From Hyphomicrobiales bacterium (lineage in GTDB: Bacteria; Pseudomonadota; Alphaproteobacteria; Rhizobiales; Rhizobiaceae): a stretch of 64,000 bases of DNA. The position numbers and the translations under genes are program-made. This document shows, one piece after another, positions 19,557-28,627 of this stretch. The stretch is taken from contig UCLB01000010.1 of the NCBI GenBank assembly GCA_900473205.1, positions 1 through 64,000 on the forward strand. The letters are read 5' to 3'. A model generated the notes under the pieces. It worked only from the letters and a program-made list of their open reading frames with translations, was not told where the DNA came from and made no database searches. The first letter of the stretch is position 1. The number at the start of each line of letters is the position of its first letter.

Positions 19557-20381
19557 ATGGACCAGCAGGCAACCGATATCATCGTCGCATCTCAGGCGGC
19601 ACTTCGCCAGGCAAGCGCCTTGATGGTTCAATATTCCTTCTCGATTGTCGGCGCCCTTCTTCTTCTCATCATCGGCTGGATTGCCGCGACCCTGCTTCAG
19701 CGCTGGTCCTTTGAAGGACTGTCGCGCATTCGCGGTTTCGATGAAACTTTGGCACGCTTCTTCTCCGGCATCGTTCGCTATGTGGTGCTCATCCTCGTAC
19801 TCGTCATGGTGCTGGGCCAGTTCGGAGTACAGACCGCTTCCATCCTCGCCGCCCTCGGTGCTGCAGGTCTGGCCGTCGGTCTCGCACTTCAGGGAACGCT
19901 TCAGAATATCGCCGCTGGCATCATGCTGCTCGTCCTTCGCCCGTTCCGCGTTGGTGAATATATCGAAACCAGCGCCGTTACTGGCACCGTCGTTGAAATC
20001 GGCCTCTTCGCCACGGAACTGAAGACCAGCGATGGTCTCTATCGCCTCGCACCCAACTCCACGCTCTGGAACGTGCCGATCACCAATTACAGCCGTTTCC
20101 CCTCCCGTCGCCACGAACTCAGCGTCACCGTGCCGAAGGGCGAAAGCACTGCCGATGCCCAATCCATGCTGATGACCGTCGCCCGCTCCGACAGCCGCGT
20201 GCTTCTGGACCCCGCCCCCACCACCTTCATCGATTCCGTCACCAATGACGGCGCAACAGTGACCCTGCGCTACTGGGCCCGCAGCGAAAACTGGTTCGCC
20301 ACCACCCGCGACGTTACCAAGGCTTTGAAGACGGCGTTTGATGAGCGGGATATGCGCGTGAGCGAACAAGCAGCGGAGTAA
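19557..20381 (+). CDS. MscS-family mechanosensitive channel
   Basis: 274 residues, close to E. coli MscS in size. It has three N-terminal membrane helices, with the pore-lining helix in AALGAAGLAVGLALQGTLQNIAAG, followed by the cytoplasmic beta domain (PFRVGEYIET, VPITNYSRFPSRR). It opens on hypo-osmotic stress to release solutes. A strong terminator follows. Confidence 0.95.
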   Translation: MDQQATDIIVASQAALRQASALMVQYSFSIVGALLLLIIGWIAATLLQRWSFEGLSRIRGFDETLARFFSGIVRYVVLILVLVMVLGQFGVQTASILAALGAAGLAVGLALQGTLQNIAAGIMLLVLRPFRVGEYIETSAVTGTVVEIGLFATELKTSDGLYRLAPNSTLWNVPITNYSRFPSRRHELSVTVPKGESTADAQSMLMTVARSDSRVLLDPAPTTFIDSVTNDGATVTLRYWARSENWFATTRDVTKALKTAFDERDMRVSEQAAE

Positions 20382-20392
20382 ATTTCAAAGAA

Positions 20393-20417
20393 AAGGCCGG
20401 TAAGAACCGGCCTTTTT
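20393..20417 (+). terminator. Rho-independent terminator after mscS
   Basis: AAGGCCGGT/ACCGGCCTT with a short loop and a following T-run at 20413-20417. On the minus strand the A-run before the stem also lets it serve the converging ABC operon. Confidence 0.85.
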
Positions 20418-20434
20418 CGTACCTGCAATTAGGA

Positions 20435-21253
20435 CTATTGCCCCATCGTGGAGCGATGCGCCCAGCCCGTCATCCGTCTCTCAACCCAGGCCATCAGCGC
20501 GTACATGACGATGCCTTCCACCGCGAGCATCAGCAGACCGGCGAAGACCAGAGGCACGTTGAACTGGCTTTGGGCGGAGCTCATCATGTTGCCGAGGCCG
20601 TAGTTGGAGGCGACGGTTTCGGAGACGACGGAGCCGACGAAGGCGAGTGTGATGGCGATTTTGAGGGAGCCGAAGAAATAGGGCATGGAGCGGGGAATGC
20701 CGACCTTCAGCATGATATCCATTTTCTTGGCACCCAGCGCCCGCAAAACGTCTTCCGTTTCCGGTTCGATGGTGGCAAGGCCAGTCGCGACGTTGACGAC
20801 GATGGGGAAGAAGGAAATCAGGAAGGCCGTCAGCACCGCCGGCACGGTGCCGATGCCGAACCAGATGACGAGGATGGGCACCAGCGCGACTTTGGGAATG
20901 GCGTTGAAGCCGATCATCAGCGGATAAAGCCCGGCATAAATAGTCTTAGACCAACCGATGAAAAGGCCGATGCCGAGCCCGGCGATGACGGCCAGCGCAA
21001 AGCCAAGCGTCGTCGTATAGAGCGTTTGCAGCGAGTTCTTCCAGATCGGTGACCAATACTGAATAATGGCCTGCCCCACCCGCACCGGTGATGGCAGGAT
21101 GGTTTGCGGCATGCTCAGCGCATGAACCAGCAGTTCCCAGAACGCAAACAGCGCAAGCGTATAGAGCCAAGGTGCTGCCTTGACCCAGTTGACGCGGGCA
21201 ACGAGTGGCTGGCGCGGTTCTGCGGTCGCGGGGCGTTCGACAACCGCGCTCAT
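20435..21253 (-). CDS. ABC permease of the nitrate/sulphonate/taurine (SsuC/TauC) type
   Basis: 272 residues with about six membrane helices and the binding-protein-dependent permease loop (IPRSMPYFFGSLKIA, then AFVGSVVSE). Conserved GFNAIPKVALVPILVIWFG is typical of SsuC/TauC/ThiX permeases. It is the last gene of a three-gene importer operon; its start overlaps the ATPase stop (ATGA at 21250). Confidence 0.92.
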   Translation of the reverse strand: MSAVVERPATAEPRQPLVARVNWVKAAPWLYTLALFAFWELLVHALSMPQTILPSPVRVGQAIIQYWSPIWKNSLQTLYTTTLGFALAVIAGLGIGLFIGWSKTIYAGLYPLMIGFNAIPKVALVPILVIWFGIGTVPAVLTAFLISFFPIVVNVATGLATIEPETEDVLRALGAKKMDIMLKVGIPRSMPYFFGSLKIAITLAFVGSVVSETVASNYGLGNMMSSAQSQFNVPLVFAGLLMLAVEGIVMYALMAWVERRMTGWAHRSTMGQ

Positions 21254-22038
21254 GCCGCCACCCTCGCCTTGGCGATTTCGCCGTGCAACTGCTGAACCAT
21301 TTCGTTGAAGCTCTTTTCATACATCAGATCGAGTTGGCGCGGGCGGGCGAAAGGCACCTTGTGTTCCGCCAAAATTCTGCCCGGGCGGGCACTCATCACG
21401 AAAATCTTGTCGGCAAGGAAGGTCGCCTCGCGCAGATCATGGGTGACGAGAATGATGGTCACGCGTTTGGCGGCGTGCAGATCGCGGATCACGCACCACA
21501 ATTCCTCGCGCGTGAACGCATCCAGCGCGCCGAATGGCTCATCCAGCATCAACAGGTCGGGCTCGTGGATCAGCGCGCGGCATAGGTTGGCGCGCTGCTG
21601 CATGCCGCCGGAAAGCTGCCATGGAAACTTGGAGCCGAAGCCTTTCAGCCCCACGATTTCCAGCAGACGCTCGGCCTTGGCGACATATTCCGCCTTGTTC
21701 GCCCGCAGCCGGTGACGATGCTTCTCAACGATTTCCAACGGCAGAAGAATGTTTTCCAATGTCGTGCGCCATGGCAGCATGGTTGGGTTCTGAAACGCCA
21801 TACCGACGATGGACACCGGTTCCGTGACCTGCTTGTTGGCGACGATGACATTGCCTTTTTGCGGGATATGCAGGCCGGTGACAAGCTTCATCAATGTCGA
21901 CTTGCCGCACCCCGACGGCCCGACGACGGCGGCGAACTGGCCCTTTCTCACCTTGAGATCGAGACCTGAAACGGCAAGCGTGCCCGATGCCCCGCCATAG
22001 CGCATATCAACGCCATCGATTTCAACCAGATGAGGCAT
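21250..22038 (-). CDS. ABC ATPase of the nitrate/sulphonate/taurine (SsuB/TauB) type
   Basis: 262 residues with Walker A (GPSGCGKST), Q-loop (AFQNPTMLPW), signature LSGGMQQR, Walker B LLMLDEPFGALD and the VTHD switch. The ATG at 22038 matches the family start. It energises import with the permease encoded downstream and the binding protein encoded upstream on the same strand. Confidence 0.93.
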   Translation of the reverse strand: MPHLVEIDGVDMRYGGASGTLAVSGLDLKVRKGQFAAVVGPSGCGKSTLMKLVTGLHIPQKGNVIVANKQVTEPVSIVGMAFQNPTMLPWRTTLENILLPLEIVEKHRHRLRANKAEYVAKAERLLEIVGLKGFGSKFPWQLSGGMQQRANLCRALIHEPDLLMLDEPFGALDAFTREELWCVIRDLHAAKRVTIILVTHDLREATFLADKIFVMSARPGRILAEHKVPFARPRQLDLMYEKSFNEMVQQLHGEIAKARVAA

Positions 22039-22105
22039 GCTTGTTCCTGTTCGTAATAGAATCTCTTGCAGCATGAGGGGAACGTGGCGCTAATAGTTCA
22101 CTCAG

Positions 22106-22188
22106 CGTCATCCTCGGCCTTGTGCCGAGGATCTGACGAACCCCAACATTGAACGTGGTTAGATCCTAGGGACAAGCCCTAGGATGAC
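22106..22188. repeat. Large double-hairpin intergenic palindrome
   Basis: Two hairpins (CCTCGGC/GCCGAGG at 22112-22130 and CCTAGGG/CCCTAGG at 22165-22183), each starting or ending in GTCATCC/GGATGAC. The 28-base arm at 22106 is the reverse complement of the arm ending at 22188 except at four positions, so the whole unit is one long palindrome with a 29-base centre. This is the alphaproteobacterial GTCATCCTCGG-type dispersed repeat, lying in the transcript between binding-protein and ATPase genes. Confidence 0.75.
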
Positions 22189-22214
22189 GACGGGAAGGTG
22201 TAAGCGCATCCCAA

Positions 22215-23255
22215 TCAAGGCAGCAGACGCTCATCCTTCGGCGGCAGATAGCTGGCATCGAAAACCTGCTCGGCCTTCACATTGCCCTTGAGGCCAACGG
22301 AGACTTTCAGCGTTTCCATGGAGGCTGCCAGTCGCGCCGGGTCCACGCCACCCATGCCGTTTTCCACCACGTAAGGCGTCTTGATGTTCATGGCATTGGC
22401 CATGGTCAGGCGTTGCAATTCAATGTCGCTGTTCAGCGTTTCGTTACGCTTCAAAACGGCGGCCACGCCCTCTGCCGGGTTCTTCACCGAATCGGCAAAG
22501 CCCTTGGCCAGCGCTTTCAAAAAGCCCTTCACGGCCTCGGGGTTTTTCTCTGCAAAATCAGTGTTTACCAGCACCGCATTGCCATAGAGATTCAAGCCAT
22601 GCTCGGCCATCAGAATGGTGGAGATATCGTCATCGGCGATGCCCTGTGCCTTCAGGTTCAGGATAACGGAGAAGGCAAAGCCGAAGACGGCATCGACGTC
22701 ACCCTTTGCCAGCATCGGCTCACGCACCGGAAAGCCGATGGACTGGATATCGATCTTGCTGTCATCGATTTTGGCGACCTGCTTGAAGGCCTTCCACTGC
22801 GCAAAGGCACCATCCGGCGGCGGTGCGCCAAGCTTCTTGCCTTCCAGTGATTTTGGATCACCCGTAACACCCAGAGACTTGCGGCCAACGACGGCAAAGG
22901 TCGGGCGTTCATAGACCATATAGACGGCCTTCACCTTCTGGGTCGGGTCTTCATCCAAGAATTTCATGACGGAATTGATGTCGCCGAAGCCCATCTGGTA
23001 AGCGCCGGTCGCGACACGTGGAATGGCCTCGACCGAGCCGTTACCGCTGTCGATGGTCACATCCAGACCTTCGGCCTTGAAGTAACCTTTGTCCTGCGCC
23101 AGCAGGAAACCGGCGGCCGGGCCCTCGAACTTCCAATCGAGTGTGAATTTTATGGGTGTTTCCGCGAAGGCTGGAAGTGGAGCAGCTGCAATGGTTGCAA
23201 ACATACCGATAGCGGCCAAAGCCGCTGTTTTTGATAACAGCCTTCGCGTCAACAT
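22215..23255 (-). CDS. ABC substrate-binding protein, NMT1/THI5-SsuA-like
   Basis: 346 residues with a signal peptide (MLTRRLLSKTAAL, cleavage after AFA) and an NMT1/SsuA-like periplasmic domain starting TPIKFTLDWKFEGPAAG, with GNGSVEAIPRVATGAYQ and GFGDINSVMK further on. Such proteins bind thiamine precursors, sulphonates, or related aromatics; the substrate cannot be fixed here. I found no TPP riboswitch in the leader. It is first gene of the importer operon, with the long palindrome between it and the ATPase. Higher expression of the first gene is expected with such a layout. Confidence 0.85.
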   Translation of the reverse strand: MLTRRLLSKTAALAAIGMFATIAAAPLPAFAETPIKFTLDWKFEGPAAGFLLAQDKGYFKAEGLDVTIDSGNGSVEAIPRVATGAYQMGFGDINSVMKFLDEDPTQKVKAVYMVYERPTFAVVGRKSLGVTGDPKSLEGKKLGAPPPDGAFAQWKAFKQVAKIDDSKIDIQSIGFPVREPMLAKGDVDAVFGFAFSVILNLKAQGIADDDISTILMAEHGLNLYGNAVLVNTDFAEKNPEAVKGFLKALAKGFADSVKNPAEGVAAVLKRNETLNSDIELQRLTMANAMNIKTPYVVENGMGGVDPARLAASMETLKVSVGLKGNVKAEQVFDASYLPPKDERLLP

Positions 23256-23441
23256 TCTGATTTTTTCCCTCTGGAGATTTTTATCTCGTTGGGGCCATAC
23301 AAACCAATTTGGCCAGCGATAGCAAGTAAAAATCGCACATATTTTGCTCAAAATTTATATCGCATAAAATATAATCACCATTGATCAAACTTGCGTGCAA
23401 CCGCATATTTCGCGGGCAACCACCTCACTTGTCACATGATT

Positions 23442-23456
23442 GTTCACAAGATGAAC
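23442..23456. promoter_or_regulatory. Possible operator between divergent genes
   Basis: GTTCA-N5-TGAAC is a small perfect inverted repeat between the divergent ABC importer and the dioxygenase-hydrolase fusion, with a similar GTTCTCAAG half-site 15 to 25 bases further on. It could bind a MarR/TetR-type regulator, but none is encoded next to it. Confidence 0.3.
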
Positions 23457-23538
23457 ACATCGTTCTCAAGGTGCGGGATTGCCAAAAAGCCCGCCTCAGA
23501 GAACATACCGCCATGAATGAAGACTTGGAGAACCGCTC

Positions 23539-25113
23539 ATGACGTCTGCCCTTGGCATCCACCACATCACCATGATTACCCGCAAGGTGCAGGCCAATGT
23601 GGATTTCTACGTCGGTTTTCTGGGTCTGCGGCTGGCAAAGCGCACGGCTGGCTTTGAAGACGCGTTGCAGCTCCACCTGCTTTATGGAGATCATGCCGCC
23701 TCTCCCGGCTCTCTCCTGACATTTCTCGTCTGGGAAGATGGCGCACAAGGCCGGGTGGGTTACGGACAAACGCTGGAAGTGTCGCTTGCCATCGATCCCG
23801 GCAGTATAGGCTTCTGGCTGACGCGGGCGCTCTCTGCCGGCATTCGCACGGAAGGCCCGATGGAGGAATTCGGCGAGCCCGTCATTCGCCTGAAAGACCC
23901 TGACGGTATCATCCTTAAACTCGTCGGCACCCACGCTTTCCCAGAAGCGACACCGCATGAGGCGCCGGGCATTCCGCTGGAGCACGCCATTCGCCGCATT
24001 CGCGGTGCAACCGTGCTGAGCGAAGTGCCGGAGGAAACCGAGAGTTTTCTGACCAAGCATTTCGGCTACATCAGCGTCAGCCAGCACGGCTCCATCCGCC
24101 GCACGGTTTCTGCCTCGGGCGATATCATCGATGTGCGAGATGCCACCGGTTTCTGGTCCAGCGCGCCCGGCACCGGCACGGTGGATCATATCGCCTTTCG
24201 CGCGGCGGATATGAACGAGTTGAATGAGACGCTCCAGGGTCTGAAGTCTCTCAATTCCTCGCCAACGAATGCGCATGATCGCAAATATTTTCACTCGCTT
24301 TATGTCCGCGAGCCCGGCGACGTGCTGATCGAAATGGCGACGGATGGCCCCGGCATGACGGTGGACGAACCGTTTGAGACGATGGGCGAGCAATTGTTCA
24401 TCCCACCGCTTTTCATGCGCGATGAAGAGGATGTGCGCGTGGCACTACCGCAATTCTCGCTGCCGGGCGAAGAACGCGTCATCTACCGCGATCTGCCCTT
24501 CGTGCACCGCTTTCACACGCCTGCTAACCCGGATGGCAGCACCATCATTCTGCTGCACGGTTCCGGCGGCAGCGAAACCAGCCTCATGGCGCTGGCTCAC
24601 ACGGCCAATCCGCATGCCACGCTCTTGGGCGTGCGGGGACGCAGTACGGAAGAAGACATTGCTCGCTGGTTCCGCCGCTTTGCTGACGGCACGTTCGACG
24701 AGCGGGATATCAGGTCGGAAGCCGAAGCCTTTGCCGCCTTCATGGAAGGGGCAATGCACGCCTATGGACTCGAGAAGGGCAAGCTCAGCTTCATCGGCCA
24801 TTCCAATGGCGCGAATTTCCTCGCGGCCTTCTTTGCGCTCTATCCGGAATTTGCCGCCCATGCCCTGCTTTTGCGGCCCATGCCGGTGCTGACACATTGG
24901 CCGGATGCCGATCTTTCTGGCAAGCGCTTCTCGCTGGCGGCGGGCGAAACGGACCGATACCGCGACAGGGCCGAGCTGTTGAAACAGCACCTGACCGACA
25001 ATGGTGCAGACGCGGGAGTGACGGCTCTACCGCATGGCCACGAACTGGGCCTAGACGATGTGGAGCTTGCCAAACGATGGGCGAAAGCCTTGGGCACAAC
25101 CGGTCTTGCATAA
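23539..25113 (+). CDS. Ring-cleaving dioxygenase / alpha-beta hydrolase fusion (MhqO-MhqD-like)
   Basis: 524 residues. Residues about 1-290 are two VOC (glyoxalase/extradiol dioxygenase) modules starting LGIHHITMITRKVQANVDFY, like MhqO. Residues about 320-520 are an alpha/beta hydrolase of the carboxylesterase/phospholipase MhqD type, with ILLHGSGGSE, the nucleophile elbow GHSNGAN and the histidine in PHGHELG. In Bacillus, MhqO and MhqD are separate proteins induced by quinones; here they are one polypeptide. It likely acts on quinone or hydroquinone-type electrophiles in the cytoplasm. The start has a TTGGAG ribosome site. Confidence 0.85.
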   Translation: MTSALGIHHITMITRKVQANVDFYVGFLGLRLAKRTAGFEDALQLHLLYGDHAASPGSLLTFLVWEDGAQGRVGYGQTLEVSLAIDPGSIGFWLTRALSAGIRTEGPMEEFGEPVIRLKDPDGIILKLVGTHAFPEATPHEAPGIPLEHAIRRIRGATVLSEVPEETESFLTKHFGYISVSQHGSIRRTVSASGDIIDVRDATGFWSSAPGTGTVDHIAFRAADMNELNETLQGLKSLNSSPTNAHDRKYFHSLYVREPGDVLIEMATDGPGMTVDEPFETMGEQLFIPPLFMRDEEDVRVALPQFSLPGEERVIYRDLPFVHRFHTPANPDGSTIILLHGSGGSETSLMALAHTANPHATLLGVRGRSTEEDIARWFRRFADGTFDERDIRSEAEAFAAFMEGAMHAYGLEKGKLSFIGHSNGANFLAAFFALYPEFAAHALLLRPMPVLTHWPDADLSGKRFSLAAGETDRYRDRAELLKQHLTDNGADAGVTALPHGHELGLDDVELAKRWAKALGTTGLA

Positions 25114-25158
25114 ACAGCTAAAAAGGGCTTAAAAAACAGGACCATATTCGGGGTTCTT

Positions 25159-27924
25159 ATGACACTGTTCCTGTTTCTGCTCATCATCGGCTATGTCGTT
25201 GCCTTCTTCTACACGCTGAATGCCAGCATCAAGAACTCCCGACGGCTGACCGCCGTCGAGGCGGAATTGACGGCGCTGAAAGCACAGATCGCTTCGGGCG
25301 GGGTGGCGCTTGCAGCACCATCTCAAGACGCGACCTTACCCACCGAGGAAGAGGCGGAAGCAGCGGCGGCTCAGAGTGAAGCCGTTGAAGAGACTGCGGA
25401 CGAACAGCCGCCCATCGCCGCGCAGGCTGCGGCAGATGAGCCAGTGACCGAAGCGGCACCGGAAGCCTTCACGCTTCCCGCCACACCGGCCCGCCCGAAA
25501 GAGAGCTTCGAAAGTAGGCTTGGCGCACGCTGGGCGGTTTGGGCCGGCGGTCTGGCGCTGGCGCTGGGCGGCATTTTCCTCGTCAAATATTCCATCGAAA
25601 GCGGCCTTCTCAGCCCCGCCGTACGGCTTTTCATGGCGGCGATCTTCGGCCTGCTGCTGGCGGCAGCCGGCGAAGCCATCCGTCGCAAAATGGTGCCGGG
25701 CATCGCCAGCGCCTATTCCAATGCCATGATTCCCGGCGTGCTGACGGCAGCGGGCGCCCTGACTTTGTTCGGCGTCACCTACGCGGCTTACGGCATTTAC
25801 GACTATATCGGGCCAACCACGGCATTCATTCTGCTGGCGCTTGTCGGCTTTGCCACCATCGCCCTTTCGCTGTTGCATGGGCAGGCGCTGGCCGGGCTCG
25901 GCCTTCTCGGCTCCATGGTCACCCCTGTGCTGATCTCCACCGAAAGCCCGAATATCTGGGCGCTGTTCGGCTTCCTCACCGCCTCGTGGCTTGCCACGGC
26001 TGCCGCCTCGCGCAGCCAACGCTGGCATGTGGTTCCGGCACTTGCCAATATCGGGCTTGGCCTCTGGGCGATCGGCTACATGGTGTTCGCACCCATTATC
26101 GAGGCCGAACCCGTTGTCGCCAGCCTGATCGCCATGATTGCCGGTTCGATCTGGATCTGGCCCGGAAAATACCCCGGCCAACCGCGTGACATGACCATTT
26201 ATGCGCCGCGTTCCGACAGCTATCTTCCCGTTGTCGCAGAACTGCTTGGCCGCCCACCAGCCAGCCTTGGTGTGACCCTGTCTCTGGCCGTCGTGCTTCC
26301 GGCGCTCGCCTTCTCCGTCATTGAAACAGCGATCATGATGCACCCGGCCTTCGCCATGGCCGTGCTCATTCTGGGTCTGGCCGCACTGGGTGCGGGCCGT
26401 AACTATGCCGTCTGGCCCGCCATTTTCGCGTCCATCGCAGCACTGGGCTGCGCCAATCTGCTGGCCGGTTTCGGCATCAATTATATGCCCATGCTGGGTG
26501 ATGCGACGACCGCGCTTTCCACTGCTGACGCGGTTGCTGTGCAAGGACCGGTCACGCGGATATTGGGCATTCTCTTCCTGCTGTTTTCCTGGCAGGCCGT
26601 GCGCAGCAAGACGTCAAACGACCCATCCTTCGGCACACTCTGGGCCATCATTGGCTCGGTCGTCCCGCTGGGTCTCGGCATCATCAGCTTCGTGCAATAT
26701 GGCAACCTCTCCCGCGACTGGCTGCATGCCGCTTATGGCCTGGCGGTCGGGCTCGTTTTGCTGGGCAGCGCTTACCGGCTGGACCGCAAGGCGGATGATG
26801 CTTTCGTCGGGCCTATCAACGTCATGGTGTTCGGCTCGTTTCTAGCCTTCACCTTCCTCGTCCATACGCTCACCGAAGGACTTGCGACCACCATCCTCAT
26901 CCCCGTCATCGGCTTTGCCTATGTGCTGGGCGCGCGGCGCTGCTCCTGGGCCGCACTGCCATGGGTCATGGCGCTGGCTTCCCTCATCGTTCTCGGTCGC
27001 ATTGCGTGGGAACCGACCATCGTCGGCCCACAGAACCTTAGCACGACGCCGGTCTTTAATGCGCTGCTGCCCGGTTACGGCATTCCGGCCCTGCTCGCCA
27101 TCGCATCCGCATGGCTGTTGCGCGACTGGCCGGGTGTGCGGGCAAGGAATTTTCTGCAGGCCATCGCCAGCCTCATGGGCCTCTTGGCCGTCGCCATCCT
27201 CGTGCGCCATGCCATGAATGGCGGCGTTCTCAACGACACCGTGCCGACGCTGGGCGAACAGTCCATCTACACGCTGCTGACCATCGGCATGTCTGGCGTG
27301 CTGATGACGCTGGATATGAAAAGCCCAAGCCCGATCTTCCGTTATGGCTCCATGCTGGCGGGCGTCATCGCCATGTTCAATGTGCTGGTCGCGCATTTCT
27401 TTGTGCTCAACCCTTACTTCACCGGCGAAAATACCGGGGCTTGGCCGTTCCTCAACCTGCTGCTGATCGGCTATCTGCTTCCGGCCATCGCCTATGCCGG
27501 GCTGTCCTGGTATGCGCGCGGCAAACGCCCTGTGGCCTATGTCACGCTACTGGCTCTCTCGGGTGCCGCACTCGGCTTTGCCTGGGCAACGCTGTCCGTG
27601 CGCCGCTTCTGGCAGGGCGAAAACATTGCGGACTGGAAGGGCTTTCTTCAGGGCGAAACCTACAGCTATTCCGTGGTCTGGCTGGTCATCGGCGTGCTGC
27701 TGCTCGTTCTCGGCTCCCGCTTCAATGCCAAGAGCCTGCGGCTTGCCTCGGCAGCTCTCGTTCTGCTGGCCGTCGCCAAGGCTTTCCTCATCGATATGAG
27801 CAATCTGGAAGGCGTATTGCGCGCCCTCTCCTTCATTGGTCTTGGCGTCGTGTTGATCGGCATCGGACTGTTCTACCAGAAGATATTGACTGCCCGGCCG
27901 AAGCCCGAGGAAGCGCAGGGGTGA
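25159..27924 (+). CDS. DUF2339 family large polytopic membrane protein
   Basis: 921 residues. One N-terminal membrane helix is followed by a short coiled segment, an Ala/Glu-rich linker (about 55-115) and then more than twenty hydrophobic helices, ending in KILTARPKPEE. The block FESRLGARWAVWAGGLALALGGIFLVKYS at the start of the membrane domain is diagnostic of DUF2339. The function is unknown. Codon use fits the host chromosome. Confidence 0.9.
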   Translation: MTLFLFLLIIGYVVAFFYTLNASIKNSRRLTAVEAELTALKAQIASGGVALAAPSQDATLPTEEEAEAAAAQSEAVEETADEQPPIAAQAAADEPVTEAAPEAFTLPATPARPKESFESRLGARWAVWAGGLALALGGIFLVKYSIESGLLSPAVRLFMAAIFGLLLAAAGEAIRRKMVPGIASAYSNAMIPGVLTAAGALTLFGVTYAAYGIYDYIGPTTAFILLALVGFATIALSLLHGQALAGLGLLGSMVTPVLISTESPNIWALFGFLTASWLATAAASRSQRWHVVPALANIGLGLWAIGYMVFAPIIEAEPVVASLIAMIAGSIWIWPGKYPGQPRDMTIYAPRSDSYLPVVAELLGRPPASLGVTLSLAVVLPALAFSVIETAIMMHPAFAMAVLILGLAALGAGRNYAVWPAIFASIAALGCANLLAGFGINYMPMLGDATTALSTADAVAVQGPVTRILGILFLLFSWQAVRSKTSNDPSFGTLWAIIGSVVPLGLGIISFVQYGNLSRDWLHAAYGLAVGLVLLGSAYRLDRKADDAFVGPINVMVFGSFLAFTFLVHTLTEGLATTILIPVIGFAYVLGARRCSWAALPWVMALASLIVLGRIAWEPTIVGPQNLSTTPVFNALLPGYGIPALLAIASAWLLRDWPGVRARNFLQAIASLMGLLAVAILVRHAMNGGVLNDTVPTLGEQSIYTLLTIGMSGVLMTLDMKSPSPIFRYGSMLAGVIAMFNVLVAHFFVLNPYFTGENTGAWPFLNLLLIGYLLPAIAYAGLSWYARGKRPVAYVTLLALSGAALGFAWATLSVRRFWQGENIADWKGFLQGETYSYSVVWLVIGVLLLVLGSRFNAKSLRLASAALVLLAVAKAFLIDMSNLEGVLRALSFIGLGVVLIGIGLFYQKILTARPKPEEAQG

Positions 27925-27977
27925 TTGCGCCTCCTTTCCCCGCGCCTTAAAAGCAACGGTCAAGACGGGGGAATCAC

Positions 27978-28619
27978 ATGCAGGCACAAGCCTTTGCGCC
28001 ATACGAGCAGCTTGCCGAAACGCTGATACCGCATGCGGCGGAAGGCGACGACGGATCGCACGATCTGGCGCATATCCACCGCGTGTTTCGCAATGCCATG
28101 CGCATTCACGTACAGGAAGGCGGCAACGGCGCAGTGCTGGCGGCAAGCGTGCTGCTGCATGATTGTGTCGCCGTGGAAAAGAACTCGCCACTGCGCGCTC
28201 AGGCTTCGCGGCTGGCAGCGGAAAAAGCCTCCGGCATTCTGCGTGACCTTGGCTGGGATGACGCGGATATCGAGGCCGTCGCTCACGCCATTCTGACCCA
28301 TAGTTTTTCCGCCAATATCGCTCCGGAAACGCTGGAAGCCAAAATCCTTCAGGATGCGGACCGGCTGGATGCCATCGGCATGGTGGGTGCGGCCCGCTGT
28401 TTCTACATTGCAGGGCGCATGGGCTCAGCCCTTTACGATCCCGCCGATCCGCTGGCAAAGAACCGCCCGCTTGACGACCGGCGCTTTGCCATCGACCATT
28501 TCGAAAACAAGCTGTTCAAGCTGGCGGACGGTTTCAAGACCGAAGCCGGAAGGCAGATCGCCAAGGAACGGCACGAGCGGTTGAAGCAGGTTCTCGACCT
28601 GTTTCTGGATGAGATATGA
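27978..28619 (+). CDS. HD-domain phosphohydrolase (YedJ-like)
   Basis: 213 residues with an HD superfamily layout: DGSHDLAHIHRVFRNA (His and Asp), VLLHDCVAVEKNSP (the HD pair), AILTHSF and QDADRLDAIG (final Asp). It resembles the YedJ group of uncharacterised metal-dependent phosphohydrolases. The ribosome site is ACGGGGGAA. A MOSC gene follows immediately, so they are probably co-transcribed. Confidence 0.88.
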   Translation: MQAQAFAPYEQLAETLIPHAAEGDDGSHDLAHIHRVFRNAMRIHVQEGGNGAVLAASVLLHDCVAVEKNSPLRAQASRLAAEKASGILRDLGWDDADIEAVAHAILTHSFSANIAPETLEAKILQDADRLDAIGMVGAARCFYIAGRMGSALYDPADPLAKNRPLDDRRFAIDHFENKLFKLADGFKTEAGRQIAKERHERLKQVLDLFLDEI

Positions 28620-28627
28620 GGCCCATC

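Noticed and set aside
23256..23538. TPP riboswitch upstream of the NMT1/THI5-like binding protein
   Set aside because: The conserved CUGAGA and related THI-box elements are not present on the minus strand.
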